In this document: piece after piece, positions 8,695-16,803 of the stretch
Position numbering within the stretch: position 1 is the first letter of the stretch
How the letters are laid out: each line of letters opens with the position of its first letter
Source of the DNA: CAYFIW01 sp964500645
GTDB taxonomy: Bacteria > Chloroflexota > Dehalococcoidia > Lucifugimonadales > UBA826
Reading direction: 5' to 3'
Length of the DNA: 64,000 nt
NCBI GenBank assembly: GCA_964500645.1
Contig: CAZCOH010000003.1
Coordinates: forward strand, 1 to 64,000
Made by a program: the position numbers and the translations under genes
Notes under the pieces: generated by a model
What the model saw: only the letters and a program-made list of their open reading frames with translations
Database searches by the model: none
Told to the model about the DNA's origin: nothing

Positions 8695-8777
8695 CATTTA
8701 CAATATGAGTTTGGGATGTTTATCTGCCCTGAGAAGTTTGTTAACTAGAGAAATGTAGAATGCAATAGGAATCGTGA

Positions 8778-9731
8778 ATGGAGAATTCTAGAGTCGTAAT
8801 ATTAGATTCAATTGAATTGTTGCGTAGTGCTGTAAAACGTATTGTCGTTGGAAAAGATGATGTGGTCGATCTTGCGATCACAGCTATTTTATGCGGAGGA
8901 CATATTCTTACAGAAGACGTACCTGGCATAGGTAAAACCACTTTAGCACGTGCGATTTCGGGGGCAATGGATTTTTCTTATGGTAGGGTTCAGTTTACCC
9001 CTGATTTGATGCCATCGGACGTCGTTGGATTGAACTGGTTTAACCAGCAGAAAAGTTCCTTTGAGTTCAGAACGGGTCCTATATTTAATCAGATAGTACT
9101 TGCAGATGAAATAAACAGAGCGACTCCTCGAACTCAATCGGCTCTTTTGGAAGCCATGCAAGAAGGGCAAGTGACCATCGACGGAGAATCCAAGATTCTA
9201 CCGGCTCCATTTATTGTAATTGCTACCCAAAATCCTATAGATATGGAGGGTACTTTTCCCTTACCGGAAGCACAATTAGACAGATTCATGATGAGGATAA
9301 ATTTAGGGTATCCTTCTGCTCTTGAAGAAGAAGAAGTAGTAAGTAGATACAATTCTGGTGATCCCTTTAATAATCTAAGTGCTGCAATCAATTTTGATAC
9401 TTACACTACTATGTCTGAGTCCGTGAATCTTGTCCGAATCAGTGAGAACATTCGTAGATATTTGATATCTATAGTGCGAGCAACTAGAGACTCTGAAAAT
9501 GTTAGACTCGGGGCGAGTCCCAGAGGATCTATTGCACTGTATAAAGCCTCTCAAGCTTATGCACTGATGTCTGGGCGCGATTTTGTTATACCCGATGATG
9601 TAAAACTTTTGTCCGGCCCTGTTCTTGCCCACAGAATTATTCTCTCTTCGAATGCTTCTTTAAGAGGGATAACCCAGCAGTCAGTTATCCGAGATATATT
9701 GGAGACTATTTCAGTCCCCATTGAATACTGA
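8778..9731 (+). CDS. MoxR-family AAA+ ATPase
   Basis: The protein has 317 residues. Walker A is EDVPGIGKTTLARA near residues 46-59 and Walker B is LADEINRATPRTQSALLEAM; ATQNPIDMEGTFPLPEAQLD follows with the sensor region. MoxR ATPases act as chaperones that mature or assemble protein complexes. AGGA (8767-8770) is 7 bases before ATG 8778. It leads an operon with DUF58 and DUF4129 genes, the standard MoxR neighbourhood, so the three probably work together at the membrane. Confidence 0.93.
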   Translation: MENSRVVILDSIELLRSAVKRIVVGKDDVVDLAITAILCGGHILTEDVPGIGKTTLARAISGAMDFSYGRVQFTPDLMPSDVVGLNWFNQQKSSFEFRTGPIFNQIVLADEINRATPRTQSALLEAMQEGQVTIDGESKILPAPFIVIATQNPIDMEGTFPLPEAQLDRFMMRINLGYPSALEEEEVVSRYNSGDPFNNLSAAINFDTYTTMSESVNLVRISENIRRYLISIVRATRDSENVRLGASPRGSIALYKASQAYALMSGRDFVIPDDVKLLSGPVLAHRIILSSNASLRGITQQSVIRDILETISVPIEY

Positions 9732-9767
9732 TAGAAATCAATTTGGGTTTATCAATGGAAATATTCA

Positions 9768-11003
9768 ATGTTTCGTAGATTGTGGCATGATCTCTGGGTA
9801 ACATTATTTGTTTTATTGATTTTGGTAGGATTATTTTCCGGTAAAGGCTTAATTATTGGAATGGGAGTTATGGGACTCCTGGTGGCAGCTCTATCATGGG
9901 TCTGGAATAGCCTTTCATTGGAAGACTTGGAATATCTGAGGAAACTTGATAGGACGCGGGTTTTCGCTGGGGAAGAAATTACTCTTCAAGTGGAAATATC
10001 AAACAAGAAACCTATACCCGTCCCAAGATTAGAAATTGAGGACGAAATTCCCGATTCTATAGGCATACAAGGCGGGAATATTACCTATAGTCCTAACCCT
10101 AATTCAACAAGAATTAAACAGACTACATCTGTGGGATGGTATGAAACGACGCGATGGGACTATCAATTAACTGCCTCCAAGCGAGGATATTTTAGATTAG
10201 GCCCAGCCACTATAAAAGGAGGGGATTTATTTGGGTTATTTGTAAATTATAAAAGGGATAATTCTAGAAACCATATTTTGGTATATCCAGAAGTGTTCGA
10301 TTTGCCGGATTTGGGCCTTCCTCGAACTAATCCACTTGGAGATGCTACTAAAGGATCAAAGATAGTACATGATTTCTATACACCGTCTGGCATAAGAGAC
10401 TATCAAAGTGGAGATCCAATGAAGAGCGTGGATTGGAATGCTACGGCGAAGAATAATGCTTTAAAGGTTAGGACTTATGAACCTACTTCTTCTCATACCT
10501 TCATTATCGCCACGGCAGTTGAGTCTGCTGACCCTGTATGGAGTGGTTATTCACCAACATATCTAGAAAGGACAATATCTACCGCTGCTTCCATTGCTTC
10601 TTATTGTGCCGATAATGGGCTTAAATATGGATTGTTTTCCAATGGTACTCCTATTGTCTCTGACAGAGCCATGACAATCCCACCCAGTAATAATCCTGAT
10701 CAACTAAAGATAGTTCTAGAGACATTGGCGACTATTAGGCCTATTCCAACAAAGCCAATTCCAGTACTTCTAAATGAGACACTACAAAGTTTTCCTGCAA
10801 ATTCCACTTTAGTTGTGGCTACATCAACAATGTCTGCAGAATTTGTAAGAGTTATAAGACGTGCCAAAAGCTTTGGACACAATGTCGTAGTGGTCAACGT
10901 TTCTGATGAAAACTGTCCGGAATTACCTGACACCGTTATTACGTATAACATAGGCGTGTACTTGAAAAAAATGGAGATTTCAGGTGACATCGATTCAAGA
11001 TAG
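9768..11003 (+). CDS. DUF58 domain membrane protein
   Basis: The product has 411 residues. Two membrane segments lie within the first 50 residues (LFVLLILVGLF and IIGMGVMGLLVAALSWVW), followed by a beta-rich region and the DUF58 signature DYQSGDPMKSVDWNATA. The remainder resembles a von Willebrand A-like fold. DUF58 proteins are regular partners of MoxR ATPases; their activity is unknown. It lies 36 bases after the MoxR gene and its end overlaps the next gene by 20 bases. Confidence 0.9.
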   Translation: MFRRLWHDLWVTLFVLLILVGLFSGKGLIIGMGVMGLLVAALSWVWNSLSLEDLEYLRKLDRTRVFAGEEITLQVEISNKKPIPVPRLEIEDEIPDSIGIQGGNITYSPNPNSTRIKQTTSVGWYETTRWDYQLTASKRGYFRLGPATIKGGDLFGLFVNYKRDNSRNHILVYPEVFDLPDLGLPRTNPLGDATKGSKIVHDFYTPSGIRDYQSGDPMKSVDWNATAKNNALKVRTYEPTSSHTFIIATAVESADPVWSGYSPTYLERTISTAASIASYCADNGLKYGLFSNGTPIVSDRAMTIPPSNNPDQLKIVLETLATIRPIPTKPIPVLLNETLQSFPANSTLVVATSTMSAEFVRVIRRAKSFGHNVVVVNVSDENCPELPDTVITYNIGVYLKKMEISGDIDSR

Positions 11004-12384
11004 GGTTATATCGGTATCGTTGGTACTGGTGGAATCTATTTGGATATATGCATTGTTCTCAATGCTAGGAATATTGCTAGGTTTGGCTGGAAGTCCAATT
11101 TCTTGGATAAGTTGTCTTATTGTTTACAGTTGTGGCCTTTATTTTTCTAGAATTATTTCATGGCTTCGTCTTAATAATCTAACATCATCAATACTTATGG
11201 TTCTTATTGGATTCATCCTAATTTATATTGCCGTTGGCATTGAAGTTTTACCATCTGGAACAGGGTTTTCAATAACCTGGATAACACAGGTTTATACAAC
11301 GGAAACTGATAGCCAAATCTCGATGTTTTTCGTGGTCATGGCTGTTTTATGCACACTTATAACGTGGGTCAGAAGTCTTCGTTCTGGTTCAGATGATTTT
11401 CCGTTAGATACCCTCGTATTTGCTTTTCGCGTAGGTATATTAGTACTTGTTTTAGCAGTAACTGTTGACACGTTTTATTCAAAGCGTCTTTACATACATT
11501 CTTTGATGTTTTTGTTTTTCTTCGCATCGCTCTCTGGGATGAGTTTAGGACATATAATGCCGTCTTCGAGGCAGATCAAAACCTACAGGTGGTTTCCTGT
11601 CATGTTTGGGATAGTCGCTATTATTCTGTCTGTTGGTGCTGTTTTTAGTGTCCTACAGCCTGGGGTTATCAATTTACTGTCTAGGCCAATAATTTATGTA
11701 GCTTCTATGTTAGGGCAACTGTTGATATATGTGATTGTTGTACCTATCGCATTCTTAATACATATAGTTTTAAAGGCAATTATTTGGATTATTGGTGATC
11801 GTGAACCGAATTCCGCATTTGCTCAAATCGCTGAGAACTCTAGGCAACGGATGTCCCTTCAAGAATTTGCTGCGGAGTCGGGAAACGATAGTGGATTCAT
11901 GTTTTCACAGTTGTTTGAAATAGGTGCGATATTTATAGGTGTAGCATTTATTTTCATGATTTTGTTTTGGGCGTTCAGAAGGAGAACTCAGTGGGGTAGG
12001 AATGTATATGAAAAGGAAAAGATGGATACATCTTATGACGTGGATCCATTTTCTGATTTGTTGCGCCTGTCAAGAAATTTATTTTCCAGAGGAAAGTCGA
12101 ATCAAATAGATAGAACATTTGTAATACCCGAAGATTTGGATGAATATTCAGCGGATATATTGAAATCCTATTATGAAATGAGGCAAATGGCGGAAAATAA
12201 AGGAGTTAAATTTAAAAAAAACCTGACTCCCGAAGAATCCGTTTCAGTATTAAGTAAAGTTTTTTCCATTGAAAATGTTAAGTTTGTTACCCAAAAATTT
12301 GTCCATGTCTGCTACGGTAAGGTTATATACAGTCAAAGGGACGCGAAAATTGTAAGAGATAAAATTACTGATTTAGACCAGTAA
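10984..12384 (+). CDS. Multi-pass membrane protein with DUF4129-like C-terminus
   Basis: The protein has 466 residues. About eight hydrophobic segments occupy the first 290 residues. A ninth lies near residue 320 (IGAIFIGVAFIFMILFWAF), followed by a soluble tail that includes LTPEESVSVLSKVF. The MoxR-DUF58-DUF4129 order supports the call. GTG 10984 has GGAG 8 bases upstream and overlaps the DUF58 stop. A transglutaminase domain, common in such operons, is not seen here. Confidence 0.7.
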   Translation: MTSIQDRVISVSLVLVESIWIYALFSMLGILLGLAGSPISWISCLIVYSCGLYFSRIISWLRLNNLTSSILMVLIGFILIYIAVGIEVLPSGTGFSITWITQVYTTETDSQISMFFVVMAVLCTLITWVRSLRSGSDDFPLDTLVFAFRVGILVLVLAVTVDTFYSKRLYIHSLMFLFFFASLSGMSLGHIMPSSRQIKTYRWFPVMFGIVAIILSVGAVFSVLQPGVINLLSRPIIYVASMLGQLLIYVIVVPIAFLIHIVLKAIIWIIGDREPNSAFAQIAENSRQRMSLQEFAAESGNDSGFMFSQLFEIGAIFIGVAFIFMILFWAFRRRTQWGRNVYEKEKMDTSYDVDPFSDLLRLSRNLFSRGKSNQIDRTFVIPEDLDEYSADILKSYYEMRQMAENKGVKFKKNLTPEESVSVLSKVFSIENVKFVTQKFVHVCYGKVIYSQRDAKIVRDKITDLDQ

Positions 12385-12388
12385 TAAA

Positions 12389-12760
12389 TTAAAAAGTGTT
12401 TTTCCCTAGCCAAATACCTATGTAGGCAGACAGCAGACCGATAGTAAAGCTTCCTAGAACATTGAAAGTGAACTTTAAGTAGTCGCCATCCTCTACACTT
12501 TTCACTCCGGCTACAGTGACTGCAGAGAATGTTGTAAATGACCCGCAAAAACCAACTACTAAAAAGAAATTGTAATAGTCGTGCCAATTTGTTTTTAAAG
12601 AAGCAAGGCTAATAAATAAACCCATTAGAAAAGAGCCGATTATATTTACTGTGAAGGTTCCTATTACAGTTGGACCTAGAATATTAGTAGCAAGTCTGTC
12701 TACCCCGTACCGAGTCAAGGCTCCTAATGCACCGCCCAAAGCTATAATAATCCAACTCAA
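12389..12760 (-). CDS. crcB: Fluoride exporter CrcB/FluC
   Basis: The protein has 123 residues and four membrane helices. Family motifs are GGALGALTRYGVDRL, GTFTVNIIGSFLMG and VGFCGSFTTFSAVT. CrcB forms a dimeric fluoride channel protecting cells from fluoride. TTG at 12758-12760 gives the usual N-terminus (MSWIIIALGG) and follows the trxB stop by four bases. A longer reading from 12835 would overlap trxB and adds a non-conserved segment. No fluoride riboswitch is visible, since the gene directly follows trxB. Confidence 0.9.
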   Translation of the reverse strand: MSWIIIALGGALGALTRYGVDRLATNILGPTVIGTFTVNIIGSFLMGLFISLASLKTNWHDYYNFFLVVGFCGSFTTFSAVTVAGVKSVEDGDYLKFTFNVLGSFTIGLLSAYIGIWLGKNTF

Positions 12761-12764
12761 AATA

Positions 12765-13700
12765 CTAACTTTCCCAATTCCCGGATTTAATGTATCTGAA
12801 CGCAGATAATGCGGATGTTGCACCGTCTCCAGCACACGTTATCAGCTGAGATGCAGAGTTTTTTCTTATATCTCCAGAGGCAAATAGCCCTTCAACCTTT
12901 GTTCGCATCCATATATCAGTCTCAATGTGACCTGCAGGGTCTAAATCCAATATAGAGTCTAAATAATTAGTGTTTGGTGCCAATCCTACAAAAATAAACA
13001 CACCACTCATTTGTTCAATCGATTCCTCATCTGTTTTACTATTAACTATAGAAATAGATTCCACCATTTGGTCCCCATTAATTTCTTTAACTGAGGTGTT
13101 GCAATGAATTGTAATTTTTTCATTATTATCAACTTTTGATTGAAGAATTGCTTGTGCGTGTGGTTGAGATTCCCTGCAATATATATCCACACTTGATGCA
13201 AAGTCAGTTAGTGTAAGGGCCTCCTCAAAAGCAGAATCTCCTCCACCAATGACGCAAACTTTTTGATCTAAAAAAAATGCTCCATCGCAAGTAGCACAAT
13301 ATGAGACTCCGGAACCCTCCAGTTTTTCTTCCCCTGGAACGGATAATTTCCTTAAAGTGGAGCCTCCTGCAATTATAACTGTACGGGTTAGTATGGATGA
13401 ATCGTATGTGACAACTTCTATACCAGAATCCCCAGTTTTTATTTCCATCACTTCCGTGAGAGAAATATCTGTACCTGCCGACATAGCCTGTTCTTGCATT
13501 AGACCGACTAGTTCGGCTCCAGACACTCCATTTGGGAATCCAGGATAGTCTTCGACTTTTTCTGCGTTAATAACCTGACCACCAGGCATCAGTCTCTCCA
13601 ATAGAACTGTGTTTAAACCAAGTCTTGCAGAAAATATTCCTGCAGACATACCAGATACACCCCCACCAATAATCACCGTATCCTTTACGTCTATATTCAT
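12765..13700 (-). CDS. trxB: Thioredoxin reductase-like flavoprotein
   Basis: The protein has 311 residues. The FAD motif is IIGGGVSGMSAG, the redox pair is CATC (residues 135-138) and the second nucleotide site is GGGDSA (152-157). GLFASGDIR closes the FAD fold. The segment that normally reads HRRxxFR and holds the NADPH phosphate is CRESQPHA here, so two of three arginines are replaced by Glu and His. The electron donor may be other than NADPH. AAAGGAG precedes the ATG. It is divergent from thrC and upstream of crcB. Confidence 0.88.
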   Translation of the reverse strand: MNIDVKDTVIIGGGVSGMSAGIFSARLGLNTVLLERLMPGGQVINAEKVEDYPGFPNGVSGAELVGLMQEQAMSAGTDISLTEVMEIKTGDSGIEVVTYDSSILTRTVIIAGGSTLRKLSVPGEEKLEGSGVSYCATCDGAFFLDQKVCVIGGGDSAFEEALTLTDFASSVDIYCRESQPHAQAILQSKVDNNEKITIHCNTSVKEINGDQMVESISIVNSKTDEESIEQMSGVFIFVGLAPNTNYLDSILDLDPAGHIETDIWMRTKVEGLFASGDIRKNSASQLITCAGDGATSALSAFRYIKSGNWES

Positions 13701-13877
13701 ATATGTTCAGGCTCCTTTTGTGTAGCCATGCTAGATGCCAAAAAAATGTTTATATGGTTGTATGATACCTACTTCTTATACCGCGAGTTGCAAATTTAGC
13801 CTCATTAGCGATATACAGTGTCCAGTGAATTCTAAGTATACGATTCAAGATAAATTTTAAAGGATTAGTATTTAAAC

Positions 13878-15056
13878 ATGAAAAGCTTTCTTTCCCATTT
13901 AGAATGTACTTATTGTGGTCATATATTCTCTTCAAAAGAACCTAATCGACTTTGTAAAGAATGTGGAAAAGTACTTTATCCTAGATATGATATCGACAAT
14001 GCGAAGAAAGAGTTCACTAGAGATTCACTAAATGGTCGGGAACCAAATATGTGGCGCTATTTTGAAATGATGCCCATATTAGATGAGAAAAATGTAGTTA
14101 GTTTGGGCGAAGGGTTCACACCTATTTTACGAGCAAAACGACTAGGTGACTTGATCGGCGTCAAAGATATTCGTATTAAGGATGAATCTCTAAATCCAAC
14201 TGCTTCTTTTAAAGCCCGAGGATTATCAGCCGCTGTTTCAAAGGCAAAAGAACTGGGAATTAATCGACTTACCATGCCTTCAGCTGGGAATGCAGCTGGA
14301 GCTATGTCCTGCTACGCTGCTCGGGCCGGTATGGAAGCCTATGTATACATGCCAAAAGATGCTCCTGATGCAAACCAAATAGAAGTTCAGATGAGTGGTG
14401 GGAACCTAAATTTGATCGATGGCTTGATAAGTGATGCTGGAATCATTTCTAGGCAGAAGGCTTCTGAGCTAGATTTGTTCGACGTATCCACTTTGCAAGA
14501 GCCATATAGAGTGGAAGGCAAGAAAACTATGGGCTATGAAATAGCCGAACAATTTAACTGGGTACTCCCAGACGCGATCATCTACCCTACTGGAGGTGGT
14601 ACTGGAATTGTAGGAATGTGGAAAGCTTTTGAAGAGATGCAAAGTCTTGGTTGGATAGATTCCAAGAGACCTAGGATGTATGCAGTACAAGCAGATGGAT
14701 GCGCACCCATCGTACAAGCTTTCCACAATGGAGATAGGTTTGCTAAACCTTGGGAGGAGGCCACAACCTTCGCTGCGGGTATTAGGGTTCCGGGTGCTAT
14801 TGGTGATTACTTGATATTGGATGCGTTACGAACAAGTATGGGAGGAGCAGTGGAAGTTACGGATGATGAAATACTTGACATGATGAAACAAGTTACTTGT
14901 AGAGAAGGTATATTTGTATGTCCAGAAGGCGCGGCAACGGCGGTAGCACTCCAAAAGTTTTTGTTTGGTGGGCTAATTTCACCAGATGAACAAGTTTTGT
15001 TGTTAAATACTGGATCTGGTCTAAAGTACCTAGACCTGATTCCGGCATCTAACTAA
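13878..15056 (+). CDS. thrC: Threonine synthase
   Basis: The protein has 392 residues. An N-terminal zinc-ribbon-like CTYCG and CKECG pair precedes a fold-type II PLP domain, with the lysine in NPTASFKARG and the phosphate loop PTGGGTGIVG. It converts O-phosphohomoserine to threonine, the last step of the pathway. The gene is complete, ending 18 bases before the scaffold gap. AAGGA lies about 14 bases upstream of the ATG, which is rather far. A related PLP lyase cannot be excluded, but the length and zinc ribbon fit ThrC. Confidence 0.87.
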   Translation: MKSFLSHLECTYCGHIFSSKEPNRLCKECGKVLYPRYDIDNAKKEFTRDSLNGREPNMWRYFEMMPILDEKNVVSLGEGFTPILRAKRLGDLIGVKDIRIKDESLNPTASFKARGLSAAVSKAKELGINRLTMPSAGNAAGAMSCYAARAGMEAYVYMPKDAPDANQIEVQMSGGNLNLIDGLISDAGIISRQKASELDLFDVSTLQEPYRVEGKKTMGYEIAEQFNWVLPDAIIYPTGGGTGIVGMWKAFEEMQSLGWIDSKRPRMYAVQADGCAPIVQAFHNGDRFAKPWEEATTFAAGIRVPGAIGDYLILDALRTSMGGAVEVTDDEILDMMKQVTCREGIFVCPEGAATAVALQKFLFGGLISPDEQVLLLNTGSGLKYLDLIPASN

Positions 15057-15140
15057 GGTTTATTTCGCTACTAGNNNNNNNNNNCTAAAGTACCTAGACT
15101 TGATTCCCAGTATTTAACTAAGGGTTTATTTCTCTACTAG
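15021..15140. other. Scaffold gap flanked by near-identical ends
   Basis: Ten N occupy 15075-15084. The bases before (15021-15074) and after (15085-15140) are two versions of the same sequence: both begin CTAAAGTACCTAGAC and end CTACTAG, with several substitutions and small indels. The left copy encodes the end of thrC. This is best explained by joining contig ends from two strains rather than by a biological repeat. Confidence 0.85.
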
Positions 15141-15141
15141 G

Positions 15142-15384
15142 TTATTTGAGATCTACTGATGCTACATGTGGAGCGTAAATAGATAGAGAACTCTCCATCA
15201 TCATTTGTACCATTGTATGATCTGGAACACATTCTGGACATTCCTCATTGATTCCCTTTATGTATTTAACACTTAGCTCTCCATTGTCCAAAGAGAGAAA
15301 TTCAAGAGTACCTCCTTCAGAGGCTACTATGGTTTCTAAATTATCTAGAACGGTTTGTACGGCGGGATCTGTGTTCTGTACCAT
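15142..15384 (-). CDS. NifU C-terminal domain-like small protein
   Basis: The protein has 80 residues. The layout is that of the Nfu/NifU C-terminal domain: EGGTLEFLSLDNGELSVKYI, then a CPEC pair (a CxxC Fe-S site), then an acidic helix and APHVASVDLK. Such proteins scaffold or carry Fe-S clusters. The pattern around CxxC departs from the usual GxCxxC, so the call is moderate. AGGAG lies 6 bases before the ATG. It sits 14 bases downstream of the thiolase in the same direction. Confidence 0.6.
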   Translation of the reverse strand: MVQNTDPAVQTVLDNLETIVASEGGTLEFLSLDNGELSVKYIKGINEECPECVPDHTMVQMMMESSLSIYAPHVASVDLK

Positions 15385-15398
15385 CAATATCTCCTATC

Positions 15399-16586
15399 TT
15401 AGTTGAGCCTCTCAAATACCGTTGCGACGCCTTGGCCTCCACCTACACACATAGTAACGAGTCCTATGTTTGTGTCACTTCTTTCCATTTCTTCCATCAG
15501 TTTAACCGTCATTATCGCACCTGTTGCCCCTACAGGATGGCCTAGACTAATCCCGCTTCCGTTTGGATTTGTTTTTTCAATGTCTAGATCCAATTCCCTA
15601 ATGCAATATAAGGCTTGTGAAGCAAATGCTTCGTTTAGTTCTATAACATCAATGTCATTAATGTTCATCCCGGCCTTAGTTAAAACCTTTTGGACTGCTG
15701 GTACAGGTCCGGTACCCATAATTGCTGGTTCGACCCCGGCAACTCCTCGTGTGTGCCATTTCATTCTAGGTGTTAATCCTAATTCTGCTGCCTTTTCTAC
15801 TGTCATTAGAACGAGTGCGGCCGCTCCATCATTAATACTGGATGCGTTGCCAGCTGTAACTGAACCATCTTTTTTGAAAACAGGTCTTAAACCGGATAAT
15901 CCCTCAATCGTAGTTTCTGCTCTAGGGCCTTCATCTCTATTTACAATTACAGGGTCAGATTTTCTTTGAGGAACCTCCACATTAACAATTTGACTGTCAA
16001 ATCTACCGGATTCAACCGCGTGACTCGCTCTTATGTGACTGAGGACGGCGAGTTCGTCTTGGGATGCTCTGGATACTGCAAATCTCTCCGCGACGTTTTC
16101 AGCTGTGACCCCCATGTGATAGCGGTTGACAGGACATCCTAGACCTTCTGTCAATCCATCAACTAACGTGGAATTTCCCATTCTTAGTCCGTCGAATCTT
16201 GCTTGATATTCAATTAGGAATGGCACTTGGCTCATGTTTTCAGTGCCCCCGGCAACTGCAATTTCAGCTTCTCCAGTTCGGATCAATTGTGCCGCCATGT
16301 TTATAGCTTCTAGCCCAGAAGAACATTGCCTGTTAACAGCTATGGTGGGCACTTCGTAGGGTATTCCAGATTTTAACGATGCTAGTCGTGCCGCGTAACC
16401 TGCTTCGGCTGACTGGATAGCATTTCCTAGAACTACTTCGTCAACCATATCTGGCGATATGCCTGCTCTTTCTAACGCTGCTTTTATTGCTGTAGCTCCT
16501 AGATCAGGAGCACTTATGTCCTTAAAAGCGCCACCGAATTTTCCAACTGGGGTTCTAGCTCCGCTTACGATTACCGCCTCTTTCAT
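15399..16586 (-). CDS. Acetyl-CoA acetyltransferase (thiolase)
   Basis: The protein has 395 residues. All thiolase signatures are present: the nucleophile in NRQCSSGLEAINMA, NEAFASQALYC, GHPVGATGAI and the C-terminal CVGGGQG. It condenses or cleaves acyl-CoA, in beta-oxidation or in acetoacetyl-CoA formation; the direction cannot be told. AGGAGG stands upstream of the ATG with good spacing. It is divergent from selB, with 217 bases between in which I see no further gene. Confidence 0.93.
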   Translation of the reverse strand: MKEAVIVSGARTPVGKFGGAFKDISAPDLGATAIKAALERAGISPDMVDEVVLGNAIQSAEAGYAARLASLKSGIPYEVPTIAVNRQCSSGLEAINMAAQLIRTGEAEIAVAGGTENMSQVPFLIEYQARFDGLRMGNSTLVDGLTEGLGCPVNRYHMGVTAENVAERFAVSRASQDELAVLSHIRASHAVESGRFDSQIVNVEVPQRKSDPVIVNRDEGPRAETTIEGLSGLRPVFKKDGSVTAGNASSINDGAAALVLMTVEKAAELGLTPRMKWHTRGVAGVEPAIMGTGPVPAVQKVLTKAGMNINDIDVIELNEAFASQALYCIRELDLDIEKTNPNGSGISLGHPVGATGAIMTVKLMEEMERSDTNIGLVTMCVGGGQGVATVFERLN

Positions 16587-16803
16587 GGTTTTTCCTCCTA
16601 GGTTTAAGCAAATCCGATGTTTCCGATGTCTAAAATATCAAAGGGAAGTGAAGCGTGCAATTCGGGATCCTGAATAAGTTCGACTTCGCCCACTAATATT
16701 TAGCGATGACATTTCGATGATTAAGAAGATTGCGCTGTGATATTCTACGCTTATATTGCATATACTTTCGTGTCTATATATACGAAATTTCTGAGGTGAT
16801 AAT

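Noticed and set aside
15021..15140. Direct repeat around the N run
   Set aside because: The two copies differ as strain variants and flank a gap, so a scaffolding artefact is more likely than a true repeat.
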